A DNA stretch of 64,000 nucleotides from Alteromonas naphthalenivorans (GCF_000213655.1 NC_015554.1:4836001-4900000), one strand, 5' to 3'; positions 35,239 through 46,342 are shown, numbered from the stretch's first letter. Translations and numbers: made by a program. The notes: generated by a model not told the origin, from the sequence alone.

Positions 35239-36780
35239 TTACTTAGATGGTTGTGACAAGAAGAACTTATAGGCAGGATCTTCTGTGACTTCATCTACTT
35301 TGTAGCCAAGTTCAATAACATGCTCATTGAAAGCCTCTCGGCTTTCAGGGGCAATATCAAACCCAACCAACACTAAACCTTCTGCCGCACCGTGGTTGCG
35401 GTAATGAAACAAGGTAATGTTCCAAGATTCACCCAAGGTATTTAAGAAGGTTAGCAATGCGCCAGGGCGCTCTGGGAATTCAAAACTGAATACTTGCTCG
35501 TTTAGAATGGCCGGTGGTCTTCCCCCTACCATGTGACGAACGTGCAGTTTGGCTAATTCGTTATTGGTTAAATTAAAGCACTGATAGCCTTTATCTTCTA
35601 AGTCGCTTTGCAGGCTTAAGAATTCTTGCTGGCCGCCTTTTAATTTAACCCCTACAAAAATATGGGCTTCGTCGTCATTAGCATAACGATAGTTAAATTC
35701 AGTAATCGCCTTTGCGCCAACACATTCACAGAACTGCTTAAATGCCCCTTTGCGCTCAGGAATTTTCACTGCGAATACGGCTTCTTTTTGCTCGCCCAGT
35801 TCACAGCGTTCAGACACATAACGCAAAGTATGAAAGTTAATATTCGCGCCGCATAAAATGCCGCCTAGCTTCTTGCCGGTAAGGTCGTGCTGCTTGGCAT
35901 ACTTTCGAATGGCCGCCACAGACAAGGCTCCTGCAGGCTCAGCAATAACACGAGTGTCATCAAAAATATCTTTAATGGCACCGCATATTTCATCGTTGGT
36001 TACCGTCATGGTTTCATCAACTAGGCGATTACACAGCCTAAAGGTTTCTTGCCCCATGACCTTAACGGCAACGCCATCGGCAAAAATGCCTACGTTATCA
36101 AGTGCAGCAGGTGCACCTTCTTTTTGCGCCAAGGCAAAACAGGCAGACTCTTCTGATTCAACGGCAACAATTTTAATCTCAGGCTTTAATTGCTTTAAGT
36201 AAACCGCAATACCAGCCGCTAAACCGCCACCGCCTACCGCAACAAATAAAATATCCAAGTTAGGGTTTTGTTCTAGCAATTCCCGTGCAACGGTTCCTTG
36301 ACCCGCAATAACATCAGGGTCATCGAAAGGCGGTACAAAGGTGTAACCATGTTCTGCACAAAGCGCTTTAGCGTGACCACTGGCTTGGTCAAAGCTAGTG
36401 CCATGCAGGACAACGTTTACATGGTCGCCGCCAAAACGGCGTACTGCATCCACTTTGATGTCAGGGGTAGTTTCAGGCATCACAATAGTTGCCTGAATGC
36501 CCTTGCGCCTAGCACTGTACGCTAAACCTTGTGCGTGATTACCCGCTGAAGCACCGATAACGCCTGCTTTAAGCTGTGCTTCGCTTAACGAACTTATACG
36601 GTTGTAAGCGCCGCGTAACTTAAATGACTTAACGGGTTGCTGGTCTTCACGCTTTAAGAATATTTCATTGCCTAATTCGGCAGACAACAACGACATGTAA
36701 GAAAGCTCACTGCTTACGGCTACGTCGTAAACAGGGGCTAATAGAATTTTCTTTAAATAGTCGTGATCGCTAACGGTCAT
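35239..36780 (-). CDS. ilvA: Biosynthetic threonine ammonia-lyase
   Basis: A 513-residue enzyme. The PLP lysine lies in [12 protein letters not shown] (about K53), the phosphate-binding loop in [15 protein letters not shown] and the sequence [13 protein letters not shown] is conserved. Two ACT-like regulatory domains follow (about 330-513; [15 protein letters not shown] and [15 protein letters not shown]), so it should be feedback-inhibited by isoleucine. It converts threonine to 2-oxobutanoate for isoleucine. Its ATG overlaps the ilvD stop (ATGA). Confidence 0.99.
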   Translation of the reverse strand: MTVSDHDYLKKILLAPVYDVAVSSELSYMSLLSAELGNEIFLKREDQQPVKSFKLRGAYNRISSLSEAQLKAGVIGASAGNHAQGLAYSARRKGIQATIVMPETTPDIKVDAVRRFGGDHVNVVLHGTSFDQASGHAKALCAEHGYTFVPPFDDPDVIAGQGTVARELLEQNPNLDILFVAVGGGGLAAGIAVYLKQLKPEIKIVAVESEESACFALAQKEGAPAALDNVGIFADGVAVKVMGQETFRLCNRLVDETMTVTNDEICGAIKDIFDDTRVIAEPAGALSVAAIRKYAKQHDLTGKKLGGILCGANINFHTLRYVSERCELGEQKEAVFAVKIPERKGAFKQFCECVGAKAITEFNYRYANDDEAHIFVGVKLKGGQQEFLSLQSDLEDKGYQCFNLTNNELAKLHVRHMVGGRPPAILNEQVFSFEFPERPGALLTFLNTLGESWNITLFHYRNHGAAEGLVLVGFDIAPESREAFNEHVIELGYKVDEVTEDPAYKFFLSQPSK

Positions 36781-38627
36781 AGATTTTCCAGTTTCGATAC
36801 ATCACGTACTGCGCCTTTATCCGCACTGGTGGCCAATGCAGCAAAGGTTTTCAATGATGTTGATACTTCACGAACGCGATCTTTCGGGCGCCAAGGCTTT
36901 TCGCTGGCTTCCATTTTCGCGCGGCGCTCTGCTAGCTCTTCATCGCTAATAGCGATGTTGATGCTACGATTTGGAATATCAATTTCAATCTTATCGCCGT
37001 GCTCAACTAAACCAATACCACCGCCACTGGCAGCTTCTGGCGAGCAGTGACCAATCGACAGGCCACTAGTACCACCAGAGAAACGGCCATCAGTAACGAG
37101 AGCACAAGATTTACCTAAGCCTTTCGACTTCAAGTATGAAGTGGGGTAAAGCATTTCTTGCATACCCGGTCCGCCGCGTGGGCCTTCGTAACGAATAAAT
37201 ACCACATCGCCTGCTTTAACATCGTCAGCCAAAATACCGGCTACGGCATCATCTTGGCTTTCGTAAATACGTGCAGTACCGGTGAACTTCAAAATCGAGT
37301 CGTCAACACCAGCGGTTTTAACAATACAGCCATCTTCTGCCACATTACCGTATAACACGGCTAGGCCACCTTCTTGGCTAAAGGCATTTTCAACTGAGCG
37401 AATACAACCGTTTTCACGGTCGCTATCTGCTTCATCCCAACGACAGCTTTGGCTGAATGCTTGGGTAGTACGAATGCCGGCAGGGCCTGCACGGAAAAAT
37501 TTAATCGCGTCGGTATTGTCTGGGTTGGTGATATCCCAGTCTGCAATGACTTCTGTAAGTGACTTACCTAATACATGGTTTGCATCACCATGCAGTAAGC
37601 CACCTTTGTTTAATTCATTTAAAATACCTAATACGCCACCTGCACGGTGTACGTCTTCCATATGGTATTTCGGGGTAGACGGTGCCACTTTACAAAGGTG
37701 GGGAACCTTACGTGACAGTCTATCGATGTCGTTCATAGTGAAAGGTATTTCACCTTCCATTGCTGCTGCTAACAAATGCAAAATGGTGTTAGTTGAACCA
37801 CCCATGGCAATGTCTAAGCTCATGGCGTTCTCAAAGGCATTGAAGTTAGCAATATTACGTGGCAAGACGCTTTCGTCATCGTCGCCATAGTAACGTTTAC
37901 ACAGCTCTACGATTTGCGAACCTGCTTTTTTAAACAAACCTTCACGGTCAGCGTGGGTGGCTAGCATTGAACCGTTACCCGGAAGCGATAAACCGAGTGC
38001 TTCCGTTAAGCAGTTCATTGAGTTTGCAGTAAACATACCTGAGCATGAGCCACAGGTAGGACACGCAGAACGTTCGATTTCGTCGGTATCAGAGTCACTC
38101 ACTTTATCGTCGGCAGCGGCTACCATGGCATCCACTAAGTCGAGTTTGATGATTTGATCAGAAAGCTTAGTTTTACCCGCTTCCATCGGACCGCCTGATA
38201 CAAACACAACAGGTACGTTTAAGCGCAATGACGCCATTAACATTCCTGGCGTAATTTTGTCGCAGTTTGAAATACATACAATGGCGTCGGCGCAGTGCGC
38301 GTTCACCATGTATTCTACTGCATCAGCAATAATTTCACGGGAAGGTAAGCTGTAAAGCATGCCACTGTGGCCCATAGCAATACCATCATCTACCGCGATA
38401 GTATTAAATTCTTTTGCTACACCACCGGCGGCTTCAACGCTTCGTGCCACTAATTGACCCATGTCTTTTAGATGCACATGCCCCGGCACAAACTGCGTGA
38501 AAGAGTTAGCAATAGCAATAATAGGTTTACCGAAATCAGAATCCTTCATTCCCGTTGCACGCCAAAGAGCGCGTGAGCCGGCCATATTTCTACCTTGCGT
38601 AGTCGTTGCAGATCGTAACTTGGGCAT
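36777..38627 (-). CDS. ilvD: Dihydroxy-acid dehydratase
   Basis: A 616-residue protein of usual length. Fe-S ligands lie in [13 protein letters not shown] and [31 protein letters not shown] and [14 protein letters not shown] are family signatures. It dehydrates dihydroxy-isovalerate and dihydroxy-methylvalerate to the keto acids of valine and isoleucine. It lies 34 bp after ilvE and overlaps ilvA by 4 bases, in an ilvEDA operon. Confidence 0.99.
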   Translation of the reverse strand: MPKLRSATTTQGRNMAGSRALWRATGMKDSDFGKPIIAIANSFTQFVPGHVHLKDMGQLVARSVEAAGGVAKEFNTIAVDDGIAMGHSGMLYSLPSREIIADAVEYMVNAHCADAIVCISNCDKITPGMLMASLRLNVPVVFVSGGPMEAGKTKLSDQIIKLDLVDAMVAAADDKVSDSDTDEIERSACPTCGSCSGMFTANSMNCLTEALGLSLPGNGSMLATHADREGLFKKAGSQIVELCKRYYGDDDESVLPRNIANFNAFENAMSLDIAMGGSTNTILHLLAAAMEGEIPFTMNDIDRLSRKVPHLCKVAPSTPKYHMEDVHRAGGVLGILNELNKGGLLHGDANHVLGKSLTEVIADWDITNPDNTDAIKFFRAGPAGIRTTQAFSQSCRWDEADSDRENGCIRSVENAFSQEGGLAVLYGNVAEDGCIVKTAGVDDSILKFTGTARIYESQDDAVAGILADDVKAGDVVFIRYEGPRGGPGMQEMLYPTSYLKSKGLGKSCALVTDGRFSGGTSGLSIGHCSPEAASGGGIGLVEHGDKIEIDIPNRSINIAISDEELAERRAKMEASEKPWRPKDRVREVSTSLKTFAALATSADKGAVRDVSKLENL

Positions 38628-38661
38628 AAAATCCTTCCCGTTTAATAAATAGCTAAATTAA

Positions 38662-39594
38662 TTACTTGTAAACCGGTGTTAACCAGTTCCATTTGTCTTC
38701 AGTAGTACCGTTGAAAAGACCGAAGAACATATCTTGTACTTCTTTGGTGATTGGGCCACGGCCGCCCGCACCTACTTCAATTCCATCTACACTGCGTACA
38801 GGCGTTACTTCTGCCGCTGTACCACACATGAAGACTTCATCAGCTAGATACATAGCTTCACGAGGAATGTTTTCTTCGCGAACTTCGTAGCCTTTGTCTT
38901 TAAGTAGCGTGATACACGTATCACGAGTAATGCCTGGAAGAATAGCGGCAGTTTTTGGTGTGGTAACCACAATGCCGTCGCGAATAACGAAAATATTTTC
39001 GCCCGCACCTTCACTGATGAAGCCGTTTGTATCAAGGGCAATACCTTCTCCGTAGCCATGACGACGGGCTTCCATCGAAATCAGCTGTGAAGATAAGTAG
39101 TTACCACCGGCTTTTGCACCAGTCGGCATGGTATTAGCTGCTAAGCGGTTCCAAGAAGAAATCCCCGCATCTACACCATTTTTAAGGGCTTCTTCACCTA
39201 AGTAAGCGCCCCACTCAAATGCAGCAATGGCAACTTCAGCTTCTGTACCAAACGGCACTTGAAGTCCCATACCAATATCACCGTAGAACGCGATTGGGCG
39301 AATGTACGCTGATTTCAATTTGTTCTCACGAATGATATCAAGGGTAGCTTGGTTAATTTGATCTAGCGTGTATGGAATGGTCATACGATAGATTTTCGCT
39401 GAATCGAACAAGCGACGGTTGTGATCGTTTAAACGAAAAACACAAGTGCCTTGATCCGGCGTGTTATATGCGCGCACACCTTCAAATACAGACGAACCAT
39501 AATGAATAGCATGCGTCATTACGTGAACAGTAGCGTCTTTCCAATGTTTCAATTCGCCATTAAACCAAATATGTTCGGCAGGTTGCTTAGCCAT
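38662..39594 (-). CDS. ilvE: Branched-chain amino acid aminotransferase
   Basis: A 310-residue fold-IV PLP enzyme from ATG 39594, which has AAGGA about 7 bases upstream; the longer frame from 39723 adds 43 non-conserved residues. IWFNGELKHWKDATVHVMTH opens the protein and MPTGAKAGGNYLSSQ holds the PLP lysine (about residue 161). It makes valine, isoleucine and leucine from their keto acids. It leads the ilvE-ilvD-ilvA operon; ilvGM is absent here, so acetolactate synthase must be encoded elsewhere. Confidence 0.98.
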   Translation of the reverse strand: MAKQPAEHIWFNGELKHWKDATVHVMTHAIHYGSSVFEGVRAYNTPDQGTCVFRLNDHNRRLFDSAKIYRMTIPYTLDQINQATLDIIRENKLKSAYIRPIAFYGDIGMGLQVPFGTEAEVAIAAFEWGAYLGEEALKNGVDAGISSWNRLAANTMPTGAKAGGNYLSSQLISMEARRHGYGEGIALDTNGFISEGAGENIFVIRDGIVVTTPKTAAILPGITRDTCITLLKDKGYEVREENIPREAMYLADEVFMCGTAAEVTPVRSVDGIEVGAGGRGPITKEVQDMFFGLFNGTTEDKWNWLTPVYK

Positions 39595-40040
39595 GAGTAA
39601 TCCTTCAAAAATTGAGCGTAAAGCCCGAACCGCGTTTTGCGGAAATATTAATACCGAGACGAATGATACATGACAGTGCGCGAGCGCCCAATACGCTGGA
39701 TGCAATACGCGACGCGCGGACACATAAATTTACGCATCTGTGCTTTATCACTGACATTGAAACACTGTCGTTTGTCGTGAAAACAAAGGACATCTAATAA
39801 ATACAATGAGCTTATGCCATTGAATTTTAAGATTTAATTGACGAGCAACACCCAGTTCCTTGGATGAATGCTAAAATGAATGGTTGTACGATAGGGCTAT
39901 GGCTTTTCACCCCAATTAAACGTGAATTGGCCGTTACACGATTAATATGCGCAAAGAAATAGCATGAAACCGTTGCCGAAATCAAGTATTTTGCGGTTCA
40001 AACGCTGTTTTCGTCAGATAAAAAAGGGTATCGCAATACA
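39595..40040. other. Non-coding gap between ilvE and the TRIC gene
   Basis: Divergent promoters for ilvE (minus) and the TRIC gene (plus) must lie here. I looked on the minus strand for an attenuator with an Ile/Val/Leu-rich leader peptide as in enterobacterial ilvGMEDA and found none; only a weak CCGC-GTTTT-GCGG hairpin at about 39630-39642 is visible. Confidence 0.5.
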
Positions 40041-40655
40041 ATGGTAGACTGGTTTCACTGGTTAAATTTAGCAGGGGTAGCGGTGTGTGCTATTTCTGGC
40101 ACCCTGATGGCGTACCAAAAAAGGATGGACGGGTTTGGCGTTATTGTATTGGCAAGTGCCACTGCTATAGGAGGTGGAACACTGCGCGACATGATGCTGG
40201 ACGTTCCCGTATTTTGGATTGCCGATAACGATTACCTGTACACCACACTGATTGCTGCCTTCATCCCTATTATTTGGTTACGATTAAGCCCACGCTTTCC
40301 TTATCATTATTTGCTTATTGCTGATGCGTTTGGGTTAGCGTTATTTAACGTGGTAGGCATAGAAAAAGCATTAGCTAACGATACTGGCATTGCAGTGGCG
40401 ATTGCCATGGGCACCATTACTGGGGTATTTGGTGGTTTGTTACGTGATGTTATATGTCGAGAAGTACCATTAGTCTTAGGCGGGGAACTCTACGCAACGA
40501 CCTGTATTGTGGGGGGAATGGCCTACGGTCTCGCCATGTATCTGGGCTTTGAGGCCCAGTGGTGCGGTGCAGTTGCCCTTGCAACCACAGTATTAATGCG
40601 GCTAGGCGCTTTGCGCTGGCACTGGGAAATGCCGGTCTTCTATAACGAAAATTAG
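40041..40655 (+). CDS. TRIC-type cation channel family protein
   Basis: A 204-residue membrane protein with seven helices in two repeats of three. Each repeat has the TRIC/UPF0126 motif: ATAIGGGTLRDMMLDVPVFW and ITGVFGGLLRDVICREVPLV, LGGELYATTCIVGG. Family members form potassium-permeable homotrimer channels in the inner membrane. It is transcribed toward comM with a 90-bp gap. Confidence 0.95.
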   Translation: MVDWFHWLNLAGVAVCAISGTLMAYQKRMDGFGVIVLASATAIGGGTLRDMMLDVPVFWIADNDYLYTTLIAAFIPIIWLRLSPRFPYHYLLIADAFGLALFNVVGIEKALANDTGIAVAIAMGTITGVFGGLLRDVICREVPLVLGGELYATTCIVGGMAYGLAMYLGFEAQWCGAVALATTVLMRLGALRWHWEMPVFYNEN

Positions 40656-40745
40656 TCCTTCTTCTTGCCCTAAGTACAGTTTCAGCTTTTATCATGCTCA
40701 CTTAAAGTACGCCTCTTAGGGGACTTCCTTCAAGAGCGACAAAGT

Positions 40746-42260
40746 ATGAGCATGGCAGTAGTTAAAACCTTTGCGGGGCAGGGCGTGGCAGCCCCCGAGG
40801 TATCAGTAGAAATTCACTTGGCCAATGGTTTACCAGCGTTCCAGTTGGTAGGTATGGCAGAAACCAGTGTAAAAGAAGCCCGAGAGCGGGTGCGCAGTGC
40901 GCTCATAAACAGCGGTTTCGATTTTCCCGCTAAACGTATAACCGTAAATTTAGCCCCCGCTGATATTCCTAAGTATGGTGGGCGTTTCGACTTACCCATT
41001 GCAGTAGGTATTTTGGTGGCATCAGGGTATCTCCCTGACACTAGCGTACTCAACATCGCCTTTGTGGGCGAACTCGGGTTAAACGGTGAAATTAAGCCAG
41101 TAAGTGGCCTAGTTCCTGTTTTAATTGCAGCAGCCGACGATGACACCCCCCTTGTTTTTCCGGGGGTTAACGATGTAGAAGCCTCGTTAGTATCCTACGC
41201 CACTCGTTACCCAGCGTTTGATCTTTTATCGGTTTACGAACACCTAGCGAATAATAAAAAACTCAATAAAGGTCAGCCCTTTAGCTCGTGTTCTTCCTCT
41301 ACTAGTAGTATGGGTTGGGATGATATTATTGGCCAAACTCAAGCGAAACGAGCGCTAACTATAGCCGCAGCAGGCAGCCATAATCTTCTTATGGTAGGCC
41401 CACAAGGCACGGGAAAAAGTTTGCTAGCCAGTAGGTTACTTGCCCTATTACCCCCCATGACCGAGCAAGAAGCCTTAGAAGTAGCCTCCATTCATTCGGT
41501 AAAAGGGGAAAATTTAAATGTAGAGCGTTTTTTAAAGCGCCACATGCGCAGCCCACACCATACAAGCTCTGCTGTAGCGCTTACTGGCGGCGGGTCACAG
41601 CCTGTACCTGGCGAAATATCCTTAGCCCATAATGGGGTATTATTTTTAGATGAATTACCGGAATTTGGCCGCCGCGCATTAGATGTACTAAGAGAGCCAT
41701 TGGAAACCGGTGATGTGCATATATCCCGTGCGATGGCGAGCGCCACCTATCCCGCCAATTTTCAATTAATAGCAGCCATGAACCCTAGCCCTACTGGCGA
41801 TATTGACGACAACCGCTTAACACCACAACAGCAATTAAGTTATTTAAATAGGCTGTCTGGCCCCTTATTAGACAGAATAGACATACAAGTAGAGGTACCC
41901 AGGCTTGCCAGTTACGATTTATCGCCACCGGTAAATTCTGAGTCTGACTCCATGTTAGATGCCAAAGACAGGGTATTACGTGCAAGAGAAGTGCAACTTC
42001 TTCGCCAAGGAAAGCCCAATGCACAGCTTGCCGCCGGGGAGCTTGCTGATTTATGTCAGCTAACCGATAGCGACTTACGCTTTTTACAAGCAGCCGCTAA
42101 GCAATTAAATTTGTCGATGCGGGTATTCCACCGCACCCTTAAGGTAGCGAGGACACTGGCAGATTTGTCAGAACAGCCTACGGTTACCCGCGCCCATTTA
42201 GCCGAAGCGCTAGGTTATCGCGCATTGGATACCTTAATTAAGCAGCTCAGTAGTCAGTAG
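40746..42260 (+). CDS. comM: YifB/ComM family Mg-chelatase-like AAA+ ATPase
   Basis: A 504-residue protein. The N-terminal Lon-protease-like S5 domain (VEIHLANGLPAFQLVGMAET; FVGELGLNGEIKPV) precedes the AAA+ core with Walker A MVGPQGTGKSLLA, Walker B NGVLFLDELPEF and the Mg-chelatase motif MNPSPTGD. A C-terminal bundle follows. ComM is a helicase that extends branch migration during natural transformation. Together with the ComF gene in this window it is consistent with, but does not prove, competence. Confidence 0.97.
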   Translation: MSMAVVKTFAGQGVAAPEVSVEIHLANGLPAFQLVGMAETSVKEARERVRSALINSGFDFPAKRITVNLAPADIPKYGGRFDLPIAVGILVASGYLPDTSVLNIAFVGELGLNGEIKPVSGLVPVLIAAADDDTPLVFPGVNDVEASLVSYATRYPAFDLLSVYEHLANNKKLNKGQPFSSCSSSTSSMGWDDIIGQTQAKRALTIAAAGSHNLLMVGPQGTGKSLLASRLLALLPPMTEQEALEVASIHSVKGENLNVERFLKRHMRSPHHTSSAVALTGGGSQPVPGEISLAHNGVLFLDELPEFGRRALDVLREPLETGDVHISRAMASATYPANFQLIAAMNPSPTGDIDDNRLTPQQQLSYLNRLSGPLLDRIDIQVEVPRLASYDLSPPVNSESDSMLDAKDRVLRAREVQLLRQGKPNAQLAAGELADLCQLTDSDLRFLQAAAKQLNLSMRVFHRTLKVARTLADLSEQPTVTRAHLAEALGYRALDTLIKQLSSQ

Positions 42261-42349
42261 TCCATTAGGTGATACTTAACAGCAAGTAGCATGAAAGCTT
42301 AATGCTTTTAATTCAGCTTAAATGTCTAAACAACTCATGATTAATTAGA

Positions 42350-43216
42350 TCAGGGAGCCATTTCCAATTGTAAAAACGCGTTGATAAGTGGTTCGTTTTG
42401 CTTATCTTGCAAGCAACATAGCCCTAGTCCATAGGGCTCGATATCATCTACTGGAATTTGGGTTACCAAGCTTGCCATACTTGAATGATCAAGCACCACT
42501 TTAGGTACAAAACCCACACCGCATTCTAACGCCACCATGCTGACAATGGCTTCATTACCCCCTACCGAAGCATACACATTTGGCCTAATACCATGCTCTG
42601 CAAACCAGTGGTAAGCAATGCGCCTGGTAGGCCCATGCTCTGGCATGATCACCTGATGTTTAGTCCAATCTACCTGAGTCAACTGGGTTAACCGCCAGTC
42701 TCGCGGCGCAATCAGCACCAAAGGCACGTTGTCTAAAGGGGAAAAATGTAAGTCTGTAGGCAAGTCAGGCGTATAAATAGCTATCGATAAGTCACATTCT
42801 TTCTGCTTTACCTTATCTATCGCTAGTGCAGGGTCGCCGGTAATTAAGCGAATATCCACACCAGGATGCTGTGCCCTAAACTGACGCAATATAGCAGGCA
42901 AATGACTTTGACTGGCCGTTACAGAACAAAACAAACTTATCTCACCTTGCAACGAATTACTGTCTTCTCGCAAGTCTACCTTCAATTGTTGCCAGTCTTT
43001 TAAAGACTGGGTAGAGAATGAAAGCAGTTTATGACCACTATGAGTAAGCGCCACTTTACGGTTGTCGCGTTTAAACAAGGTACAACCCAATTCATCCTCT
43101 AGCCTTTGTATAACGCGGCTTAGCGTAGAAGGCGACACATACATGGCTTGCGCGGTATCGCCAAAATGTAGGCTGGTGGCAAGATGCGTAAACAATTGAA
43201 GGCTACGAAAATCCAT
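42350..43216 (-). CDS. ilvY: LysR-type activator IlvY
   Basis: A 288-residue LysR regulator. The N-terminal helix-turn-helix (LHFGDTAQAMYVSPSTLSRV, IQRLEDELGCTLFKR) is followed by a substrate-binding domain. It is divergent from ilvC, as in E. coli, where IlvY activates ilvC when acetolactate or acetohydroxybutyrate accumulates. TTGCAA motifs lie in the shared gap. Confidence 0.95.
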   Translation of the reverse strand: MDFRSLQLFTHLATSLHFGDTAQAMYVSPSTLSRVIQRLEDELGCTLFKRDNRKVALTHSGHKLLSFSTQSLKDWQQLKVDLREDSNSLQGEISLFCSVTASQSHLPAILRQFRAQHPGVDIRLITGDPALAIDKVKQKECDLSIAIYTPDLPTDLHFSPLDNVPLVLIAPRDWRLTQLTQVDWTKHQVIMPEHGPTRRIAYHWFAEHGIRPNVYASVGGNEAIVSMVALECGVGFVPKVVLDHSSMASLVTQIPVDDIEPYGLGLCCLQDKQNEPLINAFLQLEMAP

Positions 43217-43229
43217 AGTGTTTCACTTA

Positions 43230-43248
43230 TTGCAATATTATCTTGCAA
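43230..43248. promoter_or_regulatory. Candidate IlvY operator
   Basis: Two TTGCAA hexamers start at 43230 and 43243, in the ilvY-ilvC intergenic region and ~14 bp from the ilvY start. Tandem TTGCAA-type sites are the known IlvY operator theme in E. coli. Assignment rests on position and motif. Confidence 0.5.
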
Positions 43249-43370
43249 ATATATCATTTTCCAAAACAAAAGAAATCCCTTAATCTGCGTAGCAATTCGT
43301 CATAGACGAGGTCGTCAACGCCACGGTTGGTTGTTGATAATGACGAAAATGAATGTTGTTCGGAATTTTT

Positions 43371-44849
43371 ATGGCTAATTATTTCAATACCCTATCGCTA
43401 CGCCAGCAGCTAGATCAGCTTGGCCGCTGCCGCTTCATGGCACGCGAAGAATTCGCTGACGGTTGTCAGTTCTTAAAAGGCAAGAAGATTGTCATTGTAG
43501 GCTGCGGTGCTCAAGGTCTTAACCAAGGCTTGAACATGCGTGACTCTGGGTTAGATGTTTCTTATGCGCTGCGTCAAGCAGCCATTGAAGAGCAGCGTGA
43601 CTCTTACAAACGTGCTACTAGCAATGGTTTCACTGTTGGCACTTATCAGGAACTAATTCCTAGTGCTGACTTGGTGTACAACCTAACGCCTGATAAGCAG
43701 CATGCAAGCGTTGTAGAAGCGGTAATGCCGTTAATGCAAAAAGGCGCAACACTTGGATACTCACACGGCTTCAACATTGTTGAAGAAGGCCAACAAATCC
43801 GTAGCGATATTACGGTGGTTATGTGTGCACCTAAGTGCCCAGGTACAGAAGTACGTGAAGAATATAAGCGCGGTTTCGGTGTACCAACTCTGATTGCCGT
43901 TCACCCTGAGAACGACCCTGAAAACAAGGGTTGGGATACTGCTAAAGCATTAGCAAGTGCAACAGGTGGCGATCGTGCAGGTGTACTTGAGTCTTCGTTC
44001 GTAGCTGAAGTTAAATCTGACCTTATGGGTGAGCAAACCATTCTATGTGGTATGCAACAAGTTGCTGCGGTACTTGCCTTTGAGAAAATGACCGCTGACG
44101 GTATTGACGCAGCGTATGCTGGTGCACTTATTCAGTTCGGCCTAGAAGCTGTCACTGAAGCACTTAAAATTGGTGGCGTAACCAACATGATGGACCGCCT
44201 ATCAAACCCAGCAAAAGTGAAAGCGTACGATTTGTCAGAGCAACTTACTGACTTGCTTCGCCCACTATTTGAAAAGCATCAAGACGACATCATTAGCGGT
44301 GAGTTCTCTCGCACTATGATGGAAGATTGGGCAAACGGCGATGCTAACCTACTTAGATGGCGCGAAGAAACCGGTGAAACTGGTTTTGAAAACGCACCTG
44401 TCTACGAAGGTGAAATCAGCGAGCAAGAATTCTTTGACCACGGCATCCTTTTAGTTGCCATGATCAAGTGCGGTGTAGAAGTAGCCTTCGACGTAATGGT
44501 TGAAGCGGGTATCTTACCTGAGTCTGCGTACTACGAATCACTGCATGAAACACCACTTATCTCTAATACCATCGCGCGTAAGCGTTTGTATGAAATGAAC
44601 GTGGTAATTTCAGACACAGCAGAATATGGAAACTACTTGTTTGCGAATGCAGCAATTCCAATTTTGCGTGAGAAATTTATGCCTACTATCGATACTTCAG
44701 TTATTGGTAAGGGATTGTCAGAAACCTCTAATCAGGTTGAAAACAAGCGCCTTGTTGATATTAACGAAGCTATTCGCACTCACGGTGTTGAGCAAGTAGG
44801 TAAGACCCTGCGTGGCTACATGACTGACATGAAAGCCATCATCGGTTAG
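43371..44849 (+). CDS. ilvC: Ketol-acid reductoisomerase (class II)
   Basis: A 492-residue long-form enzyme from ATG 43371 ([18 protein letters not shown], the conserved start; the upstream ATG at 43353 adds six residues). The NADPH loop is [20 protein letters not shown] with class-II arginine/serine contacts downstream, and the duplicated C-terminal knotted domain holds the Mg ligands. It converts acetolactate and acetohydroxybutyrate to dihydroxy acids for IlvD. Regulated by the divergent IlvY. Confidence 0.99.
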   Translation: MANYFNTLSLRQQLDQLGRCRFMAREEFADGCQFLKGKKIVIVGCGAQGLNQGLNMRDSGLDVSYALRQAAIEEQRDSYKRATSNGFTVGTYQELIPSADLVYNLTPDKQHASVVEAVMPLMQKGATLGYSHGFNIVEEGQQIRSDITVVMCAPKCPGTEVREEYKRGFGVPTLIAVHPENDPENKGWDTAKALASATGGDRAGVLESSFVAEVKSDLMGEQTILCGMQQVAAVLAFEKMTADGIDAAYAGALIQFGLEAVTEALKIGGVTNMMDRLSNPAKVKAYDLSEQLTDLLRPLFEKHQDDIISGEFSRTMMEDWANGDANLLRWREETGETGFENAPVYEGEISEQEFFDHGILLVAMIKCGVEVAFDVMVEAGILPESAYYESLHETPLISNTIARKRLYEMNVVISDTAEYGNYLFANAAIPILREKFMPTIDTSVIGKGLSETSNQVENKRLVDINEAIRTHGVEQVGKTLRGYMTDMKAIIG

Positions 44850-44888
44850 GACAGTTTCTGTCGTTAGGTGCTTTATATAAGCCCACTT

Positions 44889-44915
44889 GCCCGACCAATT
44901 TGGTCGGGCTTTTTT
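44889..44915 (+). terminator. Rho-independent terminator of ilvC
   Basis: GCCCGACCA and TGGTCGGGC form a 9-bp stem with a 3-base loop, followed by TTTTTT. It is 40 bp after the ilvC stop and just before the end of the convergent MFS gene. Confidence 0.93.
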
Positions 44916-44933
44916 ATGCCTGCTTGTTTTTAC

Positions 44934-46181
44934 CTATTCCCCGCATTCGTGAACCCGCTCTGCATATCTCACCGCAAAATAAGCCAATACGAAGAAGACA
45001 AAAAAGCCAATGCCTATGGGGTATAGATTACCGTCTAAAAAGCTATCTACGAACAGCGCAATGGGCACAGAAAACAGGCTTGAGAGAGAACCGATTATAG
45101 CAGCACCAAGCCCTGCCATATCCCCTAATGGCTGCATAGCAAGTGCGTTTAAGTTACCGAATAAAATACCCACAAAAAAGAAACCAACGAACATGGTAAC
45201 AACGGTAAGCACAAGTGGCGGTAACCCGTCATAAGCGAGTAATAACCCAAGATAGACAACAGCAAACCCGTTAACCCCTTTAAGGGCAAAGCGACACAAG
45301 CGTCGCATGCCGAATTTCATTACCATGGTGCCGTTGAAATAAGATGCTAAACCAATCGAAAATGCCAGCACTGCGAATATATAAGGAAACATATCGCCCA
45401 CACCGTAATACACCTGAAAAATGGTTTGTGAGGCACTCAAATACGCCAGAAACGAACCAAAAATACCCGCCATTGCGAAGGTGTAACCCATTACCGTTGC
45501 ATGAGTAAGGATAAATTTTGATGACAAGTAAAACTGCTTAAACGAAAACGGCCTGCGTTTATGCCGCGGCAAAGTCTCGCCTTGACGACTGAAAAACCAT
45601 GTACCCGCTAAGGTTGCCACTATCAAAAATAGGGTGAATATATGAAACCACCCAAAAAAAGCCATTACTGCTTGGCCCACCATAGGCGCTATCATAGGCA
45701 CAAGGATGAACACCATCATAATAAATGACATCACCCGTGCCATTGCATCACCCACGTACAAATCGCGAATAATCGCCATAGCGGCAATACGCGGTCCTGA
45801 GACACCAAAGGCTTGTATCACACGACCCACCAGCATGGTCTCTAAATTAGTGGCCGACATACACACAAAAGTGCCAATCGCAAAAATAAACAGCCCGATC
45901 AAAATGGTAAGCCTTCTACCACGACTATCTGCAAATGGACCGAAGAACATCTGCCCAAAGGCCATTCCCATAAAGAAAACAGTCACAATAAGATGGGTAT
46001 GGTGCGGCTCGTCTACGTTTAGCGTCTCACCTATTTGCAGTAGTGCAGGCAGCATAGCGTCAATGCTTAACGCCACCAGCGATGTCATGGTAGCCATCAG
46101 TGCTACAAATTCAATTAACCCTAAAGGGGGCTTTCCTTGAGGCTGGCCAGCATTAGGCGCGGTCTCGCTTGAATGGGACAT
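44934..46181 (-). CDS. MFS multidrug transporter (Bcr/CflA type)
   Basis: A 415-residue inner-membrane protein with twelve helices. MFS motif A is FGPFADSRGRRLTILIGLF after helix 2, and the central VGRVIQAFGVSGPRIAAMAI, IRDLYVG block is typical of the DHA1 Bcr/CflA drug exporters. It is convergent with ilvC, whose terminator lies between them. Substrate cannot be predicted. Confidence 0.93.
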   Translation of the reverse strand: MSHSSETAPNAGQPQGKPPLGLIEFVALMATMTSLVALSIDAMLPALLQIGETLNVDEPHHTHLIVTVFFMGMAFGQMFFGPFADSRGRRLTILIGLFIFAIGTFVCMSATNLETMLVGRVIQAFGVSGPRIAAMAIIRDLYVGDAMARVMSFIMMVFILVPMIAPMVGQAVMAFFGWFHIFTLFLIVATLAGTWFFSRQGETLPRHKRRPFSFKQFYLSSKFILTHATVMGYTFAMAGIFGSFLAYLSASQTIFQVYYGVGDMFPYIFAVLAFSIGLASYFNGTMVMKFGMRRLCRFALKGVNGFAVVYLGLLLAYDGLPPLVLTVVTMFVGFFFVGILFGNLNALAMQPLGDMAGLGAAIIGSLSSLFSVPIALFVDSFLDGNLYPIGIGFFVFFVLAYFAVRYAERVHECGE

Positions 46182-46296
46182 AATTTCTCTATTTAACGAA
46201 GAAGGGGGTATAAGTTGTGTTGCTCAGGGTGATGATTGCCACGTTAGTGCATCATAATTGCACGCTGAATGGGCAGAAGTGTAACGTAAAGATGAA

Positions 46297-46342
46297 CAAA
46301 AAGCCGCCAGTTTCACGCTATTTGGTCGTGGAACTTGGCGGC
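46297..46342 (-). terminator. Probable terminator of the S9 peptidase gene
   Basis: A long imperfect hairpin: GCCGCCAGTTTCACG pairs with CGTGGAACTTGGCGGC with one bulged base, loop ~9 bases. On the minus strand it runs into TTTTTG, 36 bp after the peptidase stop. Confidence 0.75.

Noticed and set aside
39595..39723. 43-residue N-terminal extension of IlvE
   Set aside because: The start at 39594 has a ribosome binding site and gives the usual IlvE length and N-terminus.
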